Origin: Bacteroidales bacterium
Lineage (GTDB): Bacteria > Bacteroidota > Bacteroidia > Bacteroidales > UBA12077
Assembly: GCA_028282785.1 (NCBI GenBank)
Contig: JANQHE010000070.1
Location: 27,024-91,023, forward strand
Length of the DNA: 64,000 nt
Direction: 5' to 3'
Under the pieces are notes generated by a model. That model saw nothing but the letters and a program-made list of their open reading frames with translations. It made no database searches and was not told the DNA's origin. A program made the position numbers and the translations under genes. Below are positions 17,465-25,580 of this stretch, piece by piece. Position 1 is the stretch's first letter; each line of letters begins with the position of its first letter.

Positions 17465-19030
17465 ATGATTGAACATCTTGATTCTGCTCTGGTCAATTGG
17501 TCGAGAGCACAATTTGCACTTACTGCAATGTATCATTGGCTTTTTGTCCCGCTAACATTAGGGATAACTTTTATTATAGCCTTCATGGAGACATTGTATG
17601 TTAAAACAGGTGATCCGGAATGGAAAAAAGCTACGAAATTTTGGATGACCTTATTCGGTATCAACTTTGCAATTGGTGTAGCAACAGGTATTATCCTCGA
17701 GTTTGAGTTTGGCACAAACTGGTCATATTACTCATGGTTTGTTGGAGATATCTTTGGAGCTCCTTTAGCTATAGAGGGAATAATGGCATTCTTTATGGAA
17801 TCCACCTTTATTGCGATTATGTTTTTTGGCTGGAACAAAGTAAGCAAAAAATTTCATTTGGTATCAACGTGGCTAGTTGCAATTGGTTCCAATTTATCTG
17901 CATTATGGATCTTAGTTGCAAATGGATGGATGCAGTTTCCAACCGGAATGCAATTTAATCCGGATACAGCCCGAAACGAAATGGTAAATTTCTGGGATGT
18001 AATCTTATCACCTGTAGCAATAAACAAATTTTTGCACACTATTACATCAGCATATGTACTGGCAGCATTGTTTGTAATTGGAGTAAGTGCCTGGTTCTTA
18101 TTGAAAGGTAGGGAACAAGTTATGGCAAAAAGAAGTATTATCATTGCGGCAATTTTTGGACTGTTGAGCAGCTTCTTTTTGGTTTATACAGGTGATGGTT
18201 CGGCATACCAGGTAGCACAAAAGCAACCTATGAAACTGGCAGCAATGGAAGGGCTTTATAATGGGAAAACAGAAGCAGGAATAGTAGCATTTGGAATCCC
18301 AACTCCAGGTAAAGAATTTGATGATGATAAAGAAGAATTTGTATTTAAATTTGAAATTCCGCAATTATTATCATTTTTAGGTTTTGGAGATACCGAAGCC
18401 TTTGTACCAGGTGTAAAAGACCTAATGGAAGGGGGATTTGAGTATACTGATGAAAATGGTGAAAAGCAGATCGCTATTTCAGCTGTAGAAAAAATAGAAA
18501 AAGGAAAGCTTGCTATTAATGCTTTAGAAGAATATAAGGATGCAATGGAGGTAGAAGATGCTGAGAAACAAGCTGAATCATTAAAAATCTTTAACGAAAA
18601 CTTTAAATATTTTGGATATGGATTTTTAAATGATCCTGAAAGTATAATACCAAACGTACCATTAACTTTCTATAGTTTCCATATTATGGTGGGTTTGGGA
18701 TTTTATTTCATTATTTTGTTTGTTGCAGTTATTATTCTAATATTTAGGGGGAAATTAGTTGAAAAAAGATGGTTGTTACGATTAGCTATTTTCACAATTC
18801 CCCTGGCATATATTGCATCAATGTCTGGTTGGATTGTTGCTGAATTTGGACGACAACCTTGGACCATACAAGATCTTTTACCGGCAGTAGCAGCTGTTTC
18901 GCAGATCGATGCAAGTGCAGTTCAGATTACATTTTGGTTGTTCACTGTAATTTTCACAGCGCTATTGATAGCTGAGCTGAAAATAATGATAAAGCAAATT
19001 AAAATTGGACCAAAAAAAGGAGGACATTAA
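17465..19030 (+). CDS. cydA: Cytochrome bd ubiquinol oxidase subunit I
   Basis: 521 residues. Subunit I carries haems b558, b595 and d and oxidises quinol with reduction of O2 to water. Seen: RAQFALTAMYHWLFVPLTLG with the haem histidine at His24, KFLHTITSAYVLA (second conserved His), and the quinol-site signature GWIVAEFGRQPW near residue 458. About nine membrane segments. A hydrophilic stretch at about 275-390 rich in Glu and Lys is the Q-loop region and its extension. It is followed by cydB after a single base. It gives the cell high-affinity O2 consumption and oxygen protection. Confidence 0.97.
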   Translation: MIEHLDSALVNWSRAQFALTAMYHWLFVPLTLGITFIIAFMETLYVKTGDPEWKKATKFWMTLFGINFAIGVATGIILEFEFGTNWSYYSWFVGDIFGAPLAIEGIMAFFMESTFIAIMFFGWNKVSKKFHLVSTWLVAIGSNLSALWILVANGWMQFPTGMQFNPDTARNEMVNFWDVILSPVAINKFLHTITSAYVLAALFVIGVSAWFLLKGREQVMAKRSIIIAAIFGLLSSFFLVYTGDGSAYQVAQKQPMKLAAMEGLYNGKTEAGIVAFGIPTPGKEFDDDKEEFVFKFEIPQLLSFLGFGDTEAFVPGVKDLMEGGFEYTDENGEKQIAISAVEKIEKGKLAINALEEYKDAMEVEDAEKQAESLKIFNENFKYFGYGFLNDPESIIPNVPLTFYSFHIMVGLGFYFIILFVAVIILIFRGKLVEKRWLLRLAIFTIPLAYIASMSGWIVAEFGRQPWTIQDLLPAVAAVSQIDASAVQITFWLFTVIFTALLIAELKIMIKQIKIGPKKGGH

Positions 19031-19031
19031 T

Positions 19032-20162
19032 ATGTTTGAAAATATATCACATCTGTTATTACAGCAGTATTGGTGGATTATTATTTCACTATTGGGAGCT
19101 GTCCTTGTTTTTCTTCTTTTTGTACAAGGTGGACAAACATTAATATATACACTTGGTAAAACTGATATGGAACGAAGGATATTGGTAAATTCTTTGGGCC
19201 GTAAATGGGAGTTTACTTTTACAACCCTGGTAACATTTGGAGGTGCATTTTTTGCATCATTCCCATTGTTTTATTCAACTAGCTTTGGTGGGGCATATTG
19301 GGTATGGATGCTGATTTTATTTGCATTTGTAATTCAGGCCATCTCATACGAATACAGGTCAAAGCCTGATAACTTTTTAGGAGCAAAAACGTATGAAGTT
19401 TTTCTATTTATAAATGGTGCTTTGGGAACAATTTTGCTTGGTACTGCGGTTGCTACCTTTTTTACAGGATCGGAATTTTCAATTAACGAAATGAATTTCT
19501 CAAAATGGGAAGGCGCAGCAAGAGGCTTGGAGTTAGCATTGAATGTTCATAATCTTTCGTTAGGATTAGCCGTTTTCTTTTTAGCAAGAGTGTTGGCAAT
19601 TCTTTATTTTATGAATAATGTTGAAGATGAGAATATTTTAAAAAGATCTAAGAAACAATTGATTGTTAATGCAATCCCATTTGTTATTTTCTTTCTGGTG
19701 TTTGTTATTTGGTTAATGTTTATTGATGGATTTGCCTATGATCCGACAAGTAAAGAAGTATTTTATGAACCATATAAATACTTGCACAACTTCATTCAAA
19801 TGCCATTGGTATTGATTATTTTCTTACTGGGTGTTGTGCTTGTATTATTAGGTATAGGAATATCAATTTTAAAAACAACCACAAAAGGAATATGGTTTTC
19901 CGGAGTAGGAACTATATTTGCTGTTTTAGCTTTGTTTTTAGTAGCAGGATTTAATAATACTTCATTTTATCCATCAACTTTTGATCTTCAAAGTTCTTTA
20001 ACCATTGAAAATGCATCATCAAGTAAGTACACATTAAAGGCAATGAGTTATGTTTCATTAATGGTTCCATTTGTTATAGCATATATTTGGTATGCATGGA
20101 AATCTATTAATAATAAGAAGATCAATGCAGAGGAGATGGATGAAGACATACATGTTTATTAA
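19032..20162 (+). CDS. cydB: Cytochrome bd ubiquinol oxidase subunit II
   Basis: 376 residues from the ATG at 19032 (an upstream in-frame start inside cydA is unlikely). About eight to nine membrane segments. Typical subunit II features: LLQQYWWIIISLLGAVLVFL at the N-terminus, VQGGQTLIYTLGKTDMERRI and VNSLGRKWEFTFTTLVTFGG with the conserved Trp-Glu, and a C-terminus ending in a Glu/Asp-rich tail. It forms the heterodimer with CydA. A 34-residue CydX-like gene follows 17 bp later. Confidence 0.95.
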   Translation: MFENISHLLLQQYWWIIISLLGAVLVFLLFVQGGQTLIYTLGKTDMERRILVNSLGRKWEFTFTTLVTFGGAFFASFPLFYSTSFGGAYWVWMLILFAFVIQAISYEYRSKPDNFLGAKTYEVFLFINGALGTILLGTAVATFFTGSEFSINEMNFSKWEGAARGLELALNVHNLSLGLAVFFLARVLAILYFMNNVEDENILKRSKKQLIVNAIPFVIFFLVFVIWLMFIDGFAYDPTSKEVFYEPYKYLHNFIQMPLVLIIFLLGVVLVLLGIGISILKTTTKGIWFSGVGTIFAVLALFLVAGFNNTSFYPSTFDLQSSLTIENASSSKYTLKAMSYVSLMVPFVIAYIWYAWKSINNKKINAEEMDEDIHVY

Positions 20163-20179
20163 TTGAAAAAAGAATTGTT

Positions 20180-20284
20180 ATGGCATATTTAACAGAAATA
20201 ATTTGGTTAATAATATGGCCTATCTTGATTTGGGTAAGCTATAAAATTTCAGCTTTTGCTGTAAAAAAATACGAAGAAAAATAA
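20180..20284 (+). CDS. Small membrane protein, probable CydX-like subunit
   Basis: 34 residues from an ATG 17 bp after cydB: start MAYLTEIIWLIIWPILIW, then VSYKISAFAVKKYEEK and a stop. One hydrophobic segment with several Trp residues, then a short positively charged tail. CydX of E. coli is also a single-segment peptide of about 37 residues encoded straight after cydB and needed for stable haem binding in cytochrome bd. Position, size and topology fit; the sequences are too short to prove homology. A strong terminator follows at once, so cydA-cydB-this gene form the complete unit. Confidence 0.65.
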   Translation: MAYLTEIIWLIIWPILIWVSYKISAFAVKKYEEK

Positions 20285-20305
20285 GATTTAAATTCTATAC
20301 AAATT

Positions 20306-20341
20306 AGACCTGATAGGATATAAAACCTGTTAGGTCTTTTT
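20306..20341 (+). terminator. Intrinsic terminator of the cyd operon
   Basis: Stem AGACCTGATAGG / CCTGTTAGGTCT (12 pairs, two of them G-T) with an 8-base loop, followed by TTTTT. Confidence 0.9.
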
Positions 20342-20347
20342 ATATAT

Positions 20348-20428
20348 CATGCTTAAATGTTTTATCTTTATCGATTATAAGAAGATATGGCCAAATCAGC
20401 TAAGCCGGATTTGCAATCCGGCTTTTTT
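20348..20428 (+). promoter_or_regulatory. Promoter-like sequence followed at once by a strong hairpin terminator
   Basis: GCTTAAATGTTTTATCTTTA at 20351-20370 matches 18 of 20 bases of the aroF promoter region at 23161-23180. About 30 bp further is a perfect 10-bp stem AAGCCGGATT / AATCCGGCTT with loop TGC (20402-20424), then TTTT. A transcript started here would be only some 50 nt long. It may be an attenuator, a small RNA, or the left edge of an inserted block. Confidence 0.4.
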
Positions 20429-20658
20429 ACGCCTGTATTTGTTGTATTATCTAAGTTCCCGTATATTATTGCCTGTCATAAACAGATTTCCCCGTTTGGC
20501 TTAGTCCGGTCTAAATTATACCATTCAGTTAAATTCACGGTTAGCGCAGGCATCCTGGTACGCGTTCCTGGCCGGTTCAGCTAAAACCTAACCATGTTGT
20601 ACTTACTTTTCCTTTATTAGATGGGCTGACAGAAGATAAGCTTTATTTAAATATTTTA
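20429..20658. other. Non-coding stretch, more GC-rich than its surroundings
   Basis: 230 bp with no convincing gene. A frame from 20387 to 20584 is open but starts inside the terminator hairpin and has no family resemblance or signal, so I do not call it. The part around 20500-20590 (TTAGCGCAGGCATCCTGG and following) is clearly richer in G+C than its flanks and may be a remnant of a repeat or mobile element. Confidence 0.35.
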
Positions 20659-20700
20659 GCTATAAGTAGCCAAAGGCCTGTTTTTTTTATATCTTTGGCT
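20659..20700. repeat. Left inverted repeat of the ATPase module, with hairpin and -7 element
   Basis: GCTATAAGTAGCCAAAGG (20659-20676) is the exact reverse complement of 22167-22184 on the far side of the ATPase gene. Inside this end, AGCCAAAG (20668-20675) pairs with CTTTGGCT (20693-20700). The right arm of that hairpin contains TATCTTTG (20690-20697), a full TAnnTTTG match, so the repeat overlaps the likely promoter of the ATPase. Confidence 0.85.
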
Positions 20701-20715
20701 ATATATAAAATAAAT

Positions 20716-22140
20716 ATGAATAAAATAATAGGTAGAAAAAAAGAAATCACAATTTTAAACAAAGCCTTTAATAGCAAAACTTCTAGGTTAGTTGCTATAT
20801 ATGGAAGAAGAAGAGTTGGCAAGACATTTTTAATACGAGAACATTATAAAAGTAATATAAAATTTGAACTAACAGGGATAAATGGAGGTACATATTCAGA
20901 TCAATTAAAAAACTTTGCTAAGGTTATTCGAAAAACATCATCTAAATTCAAAGATATTAGCCCACCTAGTGACTGGTTGGAAGCTTTTGAAATACTTGAG
21001 AACTATCTGGACACTTTACAAGGGAAAAAGAAAAAGGTCATATTTATAGATGAGTTCCCGTGGTTGGCTACAAGAAAATCAAGATTTTTAGGGGCTTTTG
21101 AGAATTTTTGGAATTCTTATGCAACGAAACGAAACGATTTAATTGTTGTGGTTTGTGGTTCTACGGCTTCATATATTATAAACAAAATCCTTAAAAATAA
21201 AGGAGGCCTTCATGGAAGAATTAATCACCGTATTAATTTAAAACCTTTTAATTTAAATGAGACTAAATTATTCCTAAAAAGCCGAAACATAAATTACTCC
21301 GATTATGATATTTTACTATTATATATGATGATTGGAGGAGTAGCTCATTATCTTGATAAGATTGAAAGAGGAAATGGAATATCAACAAACATTGATGAGT
21401 TGTTTTTTGAGGATAGCGGTGAGTTATTTGATGAATTTGAAAGTATCTATAAATCATTATTTGAAAATTCTGACATACACCTAAAAATTGTGCGTGAATT
21501 AGCAAAGACCAGAAAAGGGGTTACAAGGAATGAATTATTGTCAAAAGTTAAACTACAAAGCAATCAACACGTAACAAAAGTGCTTAATGAATTGATAGAC
21601 GCGGGTTTTTTGTCGAAATATGAAGCATTTGGGAAAAAAAAGTTCGGTTCGCTTTATAGATTATCAGATGAATATTCATATTTCTATCTAAATTTTATTG
21701 AGAAAAATAGAGGAAAAGGTCAAAACACATGGAGAAAACTACAGCAATCGAACACATTTAAAATATGGTCTGGTTTTAGCTTTGAAACATTATGTTTGAA
21801 GCATATTGACCAAATTAAGAAAGGGTTAAATATCGAAGCTATTATATCAACAAATGATAGTTGGTTTAACGAAAATGCACAAATTGATATACTTATTGAT
21901 AGAGAAGATGGACATATTAATATCTGCGAATTAAAGTTTTATAATGCTCCATTTAAAATTGATGCAAACTATGTTAACAAGTTAAGAACTAAAATGGATG
22001 AATTTAGAACATCAACCAAAACTAAAAAAAGTTTTTTCTTGACTATGATAACAACCTTTGGTATTATTAAGAATAAGTATAGTACAGAGATTGTTGATAA
22101 GGAGTTAACAATGGAAGTTTTATTTAAAAATAGCTTATAA
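20716..22140 (+). CDS. Archaeal-type AAA ATPase with C-terminal PD-(D/E)XK nuclease-like domain
   Basis: 474 residues from the ATG at 20716; the TTG at 20695 lies in the hairpin and is unlikely. N-terminal P-loop ATPase of the family first noted in archaea (PF01637 type): Walker A YGRRRVGKT (29-37), Walker B VIFIDEFPWL (108-117), CGSTASYI (sensor region). A winged-helix part follows (about 265-320: VTRNELLSKVKLQ to YRLSDEYSYFYLNF). The C-terminal DUF234-like domain has FETLCLKHI, AQIDILIDREDG and ICELKFYN, i.e. the E, D and ExK residues of a PD-(D/E)XK nuclease. Function is not established; these genes spread between genomes and are suspected to be mobile or defensive. Here it is exactly bracketed by an inverted repeat. 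Confidence 0.85.
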   Translation: MNKIIGRKKEITILNKAFNSKTSRLVAIYGRRRVGKTFLIREHYKSNIKFELTGINGGTYSDQLKNFAKVIRKTSSKFKDISPPSDWLEAFEILENYLDTLQGKKKKVIFIDEFPWLATRKSRFLGAFENFWNSYATKRNDLIVVVCGSTASYIINKILKNKGGLHGRINHRINLKPFNLNETKLFLKSRNINYSDYDILLLYMMIGGVAHYLDKIERGNGISTNIDELFFEDSGELFDEFESIYKSLFENSDIHLKIVRELAKTRKGVTRNELLSKVKLQSNQHVTKVLNELIDAGFLSKYEAFGKKKFGSLYRLSDEYSYFYLNFIEKNRGKGQNTWRKLQQSNTFKIWSGFSFETLCLKHIDQIKKGLNIEAIISTNDSWFNENAQIDILIDREDGHINICELKFYNAPFKIDANYVNKLRTKMDEFRTSTKTKKSFFLTMITTFGIIKNKYSTEIVDKELTMEVLFKNSL

Positions 22141-22142
22141 GC

Positions 22143-22184
22143 AGCCAAAGCTTTGCTTTTAAATAACCTTTGGCTACTTATAGC
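22143..22184. repeat. Right inverted repeat of the ATPase module
   Basis: CCTTTGGCTACTTATAGC (22167-22184) is the perfect inverse of 20659-20676. As on the left, the end contains a hairpin AGCCAAAG (22143-22150) / CTTTGGCT (22168-22175), here three bases after the ATPase stop codon; it could double as a terminator although no clear T-run follows. Confidence 0.85.
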
Positions 22185-22223
22185 GTTTTAATTTTACCCC
22201 GTTAGACTATTTTAGGGCATTAC

Positions 22224-22565
22224 ATGAACAATGTAAAAAGATTGGAAAAATACACGATTAAAATATTAAAAGAATTAAAAAGACACCTAATAACTAATGT
22301 AGGTTCAGAAATTGATAGTGTTATTTTATTTGGCTCACAATCGGATAATTCATCTAATATTGATTCGGACTATGATGTTTTAATAGTTCTGAATAAGAAA
22401 GCCGATAGAATTTTAAAAAGAAGAATATCAGATTATTGTTATGATATTGAATTGAAATATGAAATTTTAATCGACGCTCATATTATTTCAAAGAATGAAT
22501 TAAACACAATAAGGGGGAAACAACCAATATTCCAGCATGCAATCAAAAAAGGAATTCATATATGA
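22224..22565 (+). CDS. MNT-type nucleotidyltransferase (antitoxin-like)
   Basis: 113 residues. The minimal nucleotidyltransferase motif GSX10DXD is intact: GSQSDNSSNIDSDYD (about residues 36-50), followed by the strand VLIVLNKK and, later, EILIDAHIISKNEL. Its stop overlaps the start of the next gene in ATGA. Next to a HEPN protein this is the usual antitoxin position. It is a different subfamily from the MntA at 6130-6447. The partner HEPN gene is frameshifted, so the antitoxin may now stand alone. Confidence 0.8.
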   Translation: MNNVKRLEKYTIKILKELKRHLITNVGSEIDSVILFGSQSDNSSNIDSDYDVLIVLNKKADRILKRRISDYCYDIELKYEILIDAHIISKNELNTIRGKQPIFQHAIKKGIHI

Positions 22566-22967
22566 CTATGAATGAAGCGGATAAAAATGAATTAATTAAG
22601 TATAGAATTAAACAGGCAAAGGAAACTTTTAGTGTAATTGAATTACTGATTGAAAACGACAAGTATCCTGCAGCTTTCAATAGGACTTATTATGGTATTT
22701 TTTATTCTTTACTTGCGCTTGGATTAAAATATGGATATGAGACATCAAAACATCAACAATTAATTGGATGGTTCAACAAAGAATTTAGTTTACACGGAAA
22801 AAATTGAGAAAAATTTTGGCAAAATTCTTAGAAAAGCATTTGAGAATAGAACTATAAGCGATTATGACGCATTTGTTGAATTTGAAAAAGAAGATGTGGC
22901 TGAATTATATGATGAAATGAAATTATTTGTGGAGAGAATAGAAACATTTTTAAAACCAGGGAAGTAA
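22562..22967 (+). pseudogene. HEPN-domain protein gene with a one-base frameshift
   Basis: The frame from 22562 encodes a HEPN domain (IKQAKETFSVIELLIEN, PAAFNRTYYGIFYSLLALGL) and runs to HQQLIGWFNKEF, then stops soon after. Skipping one base (A at 22787) restores the family sequence: VYTEKIEKNFGKILRKAFEN to FVERIETFLKPGK, ending at 22967. The intact protein would be about 134 residues. So either the toxin partner is inactivated by a single-base insertion, or the assembled sequence has an error. The ATGA overlap with the nucleotidyltransferase gene shows the two were one unit. Confidence 0.8.
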
Positions 22968-23147
22968 CGACTTACTAAGTTTAAAACAACAAGCTTTCTG
23001 TTAAATACCATAAGACGCTGTCCATGAATTCTTTACTTTTTGCAGTTGTGATGAGAAACAGAGAAGCAATCTTTTGGTAATATGCAGGTTGTATTGTATA
23101 GATTACTTCACTTTGTTCGGAATGACTCCTTTTGGGACAACCACCTT

Positions 23148-23180
23148 TTTGTATTATAATGCTTAATTGTTATATCTTTA
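23148..23180 (+). promoter_or_regulatory. Candidate promoter of the DAHP synthase gene
   Basis: TTTG (23148-23151), 21 bp, then TATCTTTA (23173-23180), seven of eight to TAnnTTTG. The start codon is 15 bp downstream. The 20 bp 23161-23180 recur with two changes at 20351-20370. Upstream (about 23075-23130) is a sequence of the 'AGATTACTTCACTTTGTTCG' kind that is often dispersed in these genomes. Confidence 0.45.
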
Positions 23181-23195
23181 TATCCGATTTCGAAT

Positions 23196-24308
23196 ATGAC
23201 AAAACTCAAAAGCATATCAAAAATTAGTAATTGGTTTCCGGGCATAGAAGAGCCTTTGATCATTGCTGGTCCATGTAGTGCAGAATCAGAATCTCAGATT
23301 TTTAAAACTGCAAAAGAAATTGCTGGTTTAGGTAAAGTAAAAATATTTCGCTCGGGAATTTGGAAACCAAGAACTCGCCCGGGTAACTTTGAAGGTGTTG
23401 GTGAAGATGGTTTAAAATGGTTGCAGCAAGTAAAGAAAGAATTTGGATTTCTTCTTGCTATTGAAGTCGCAAATGAGGAACATGCAGAATTGGCTATAAA
23501 ATATGATATTGATATTCTGTGGGTTGGCGCACGTACTACTTCAAATCCTTTTTCAGTACAAGAACTTGCAGATTCTTTAAAAGGATTTAATAAACCGGTT
23601 CTTGTTAAAAACCCAATTAATCCTGATGTTAATTTATGGGTTGGAGCTTTAGAACGTTTTCATAAAGCAGGGGTCAATAAATTAGCTGCAGTACATCGTG
23701 GTTTTTTCCCATTTGAAGCAACTACGTTAAGAAATATTCCCAAATGGGAAATTCCAATAGAACTTAAAAGTATTTGTCATACTTTACCAATTTTTTGTGA
23801 CCCAAGTCATATTGCTGGTAACACTGTTTATATTCCGGAAATTGCTCAAAAAGCTCTTGATTTGAATATGGATGGTTTAATGATTGAAACTCATTATAAT
23901 CCCAATGCTGCATTGAGTGATATGAATCAGCAATTAACTCCTGGTCAGTTAGGGAACTTAATTGACAATTTAATTTACAGAAGATCAACAACAAAAGATA
24001 AGGACTTTACAAATGTTTTAGAAGCTTTGAGAAGTCAAATAGATTCCATCGATCAACAAATGCTGGAACTTTTGTCGCAAAGAATGAATATTGTTGAAGA
24101 GATAGGAAAATTTAAAAGTCAGAACGAAGTTACCATACTTCAGCTTCGTCGATGGGAGAAAATTGTTGATACACGAATGAAACTAGGTAAAGAACTAGGT
24201 TTAACAGGGGATTTTATAAAAAAATTACTTCAGCTTGTTCATAAGGAATCTATCCAAAAACAAACTGAAGTAATGAATAAACTTACTTCTTCCAAAAAGA
24301 AAGAATAA
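23196..24308 (+). CDS. aroF: Bifunctional DAHP synthase / chorismate mutase
   Basis: 370 residues. Residues 1-265 are a class I-beta type DAHP synthase, which condenses phosphoenolpyruvate and erythrose 4-phosphate: IAGPCSAESESQIF, FRSGIWKPRTRPGNFEG, LWVGARTTSNPFSVQEL, LVKNPINPD, AVHRGFF, FCDPSHIAGN, LMIETHYNP. Residues about 275-360 are an AroQ-type chorismate mutase: LRSQIDSIDQQMLELLSQRM, VEEIGKFK, LVHKESIQKQ. This order is the common fusion in Bacteroidota and lets chorismate-derived signals control entry into the pathway. The gene stands alone here, away from other aromatic genes. Confidence 0.93.
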   Translation: MTKLKSISKISNWFPGIEEPLIIAGPCSAESESQIFKTAKEIAGLGKVKIFRSGIWKPRTRPGNFEGVGEDGLKWLQQVKKEFGFLLAIEVANEEHAELAIKYDIDILWVGARTTSNPFSVQELADSLKGFNKPVLVKNPINPDVNLWVGALERFHKAGVNKLAAVHRGFFPFEATTLRNIPKWEIPIELKSICHTLPIFCDPSHIAGNTVYIPEIAQKALDLNMDGLMIETHYNPNAALSDMNQQLTPGQLGNLIDNLIYRRSTTKDKDFTNVLEALRSQIDSIDQQMLELLSQRMNIVEEIGKFKSQNEVTILQLRRWEKIVDTRMKLGKELGLTGDFIKKLLQLVHKESIQKQTEVMNKLTSSKKKE

Positions 24309-24317
24309 TATCTTGAG

Positions 24318-24572
24318 TTAGTTTACTTCTTTTAATGTATAATCAAATCCTTCCATAATTGGATTCGATAATATTTTATTGCAAGCTTCATTAACTCTTT
24401 CCATAGCAATTTCTTTACTTGCAGCTTCAATTTCCAAAGTAATATGCTTACCAATACGAACATTTGAAACTTCAGTAAAACCAATATTTTTCATACTGTG
24501 AGTAACAGCTTTCCCCTGAGGATCTAATAAAGCTTTTAAAGGCATTACATTAATTTCGGCAATAAATTTCAT
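24318..24572 (-). CDS. purS: Phosphoribosylformylglycinamidine synthase subunit PurS
   Basis: 84 residues, the normal length. Small beta-alpha-beta dimer that bridges PurL and PurQ in the FGAM synthase complex of purine synthesis. Seen: AEINVMPLKALLDPQGKAVT, the MKNIGFTEVSNVRIGKHITL region and the C-terminal helix and strand (EACNKILSNPIMEGFDYTL). Its presence implies the three-subunit form of the enzyme; purL and purQ are outside the window. It converges with the DAHP synthase gene, nine bp apart. Confidence 0.88.
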   Translation of the reverse strand: MKFIAEINVMPLKALLDPQGKAVTHSMKNIGFTEVSNVRIGKHITLEIEAASKEIAMERVNEACNKILSNPIMEGFDYTLKEVN

Positions 24573-24717
24573 CTGTTAATAATTTAAAAATTAATTGTAT
24601 CTGTTATTTAATGGGCTTTGTTTCAATTTTAATCTATACCTGCTTGAACGATGGAACATCCATGTTTTACCATCACGATGTATATTGGCTTTTACCTGGA
24701 CGGTTCATCAATTATAT

Positions 24718-25467
24718 TTAATCAGAATTAAAAATCCAATTGTTAATAGCTGATAATAAAATATATAGAATTATTATTATCGGAATAGCTATAAAATGCA
24801 ATAATATTAATAATATCAGAGATAACACAATAAAAAGATATCGAATTTTATTTTCATTAAAACTCAAACTTTTGAACTTTAAAGAAAACATTGGGAATTC
24901 GGAAACGAGTAATAATGAAAATAAAATAATTACTATTGATAAAATATTTTCATTTTTAAATATTCTGATTAAAAAGTCATTGTTTATTGAAATACTTACT
25001 AAATAAATTGATGCAAAGAATAATGCGTTAGCCGGTACAGCTAAACCTAAGAAGTTTTCGGTTTGCCTTTCATCAACATTAAACTTAGCCAATCTAACTC
25101 CGGATAAAACAGCTATTAAAAAGGGAATTAACAGAAATGCCACTTCAACTAAACTTAAATTTTCAATGGGCGGAAAATGTACGGTTTTGAAAAGAGCTAT
25201 TTTCATCATATGAAACATAACAACCGAAGGCGCTGCTCCAAAACTAATAACATCTGCCAACGAATCTAGTTCTTTACCAACATTTGAGTATGCTCTTAAT
25301 ATTCGGGCAGCCATTCCATCGAGAAAATCAAAAACTGCAGCAATAAAAATCATATAGACTGCAAGTAATAAATATCCTTCGAATGCCAAGACTATGGAGA
25401 TACATCCTGATAATAAATTTAAAGAAGTAATTGTATTCGGAATGTGTTTCTTAATATGGATAGGCAT
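24718..25467 (-). CDS. pssA: CDP-diacylglycerol--serine O-phosphatidyltransferase
   Basis: 249 residues. Membrane enzyme that forms phosphatidylserine. The CDP-alcohol phosphotransferase motif DGX2ARX8GX3DX3D is exact: DGMAARILRAYSNVGKELDS then LAD (about residues 49-71). About seven membrane segments. The substrate CDP-diacylglycerol is made by CdsA (12181-12990) and the product is decarboxylated by Psd (13004-13660). A TATTTTTG (complement of 25502-25509) upstream of the start fits the -7 element. Confidence 0.92.
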   Translation of the reverse strand: MPIHIKKHIPNTITSLNLLSGCISIVLAFEGYLLLAVYMIFIAAVFDFLDGMAARILRAYSNVGKELDSLADVISFGAAPSVVMFHMMKIALFKTVHFPPIENLSLVEVAFLLIPFLIAVLSGVRLAKFNVDERQTENFLGLAVPANALFFASIYLVSISINNDFLIRIFKNENILSIVIILFSLLLVSEFPMFSLKFKSLSFNENKIRYLFIVLSLILLILLHFIAIPIIIILYILLSAINNWIFNSD

Positions 25468-25580
25468 GATATATTTGCGGTTTGAATAACAATATTTTTA
25501 GCAAAAATAAGTTAAAAAATATAGTTTGATAAATATTTTATTAATTACTAAGTTTATCAACTGAAAATTATATGAAGTTA

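Noticed and set aside
20387..20584. 65-codon frame before the ATPase module
   Set aside because: Its first codons lie in a perfect terminator hairpin, and it has no recognisable features. I treat the region as non-coding or a remnant.
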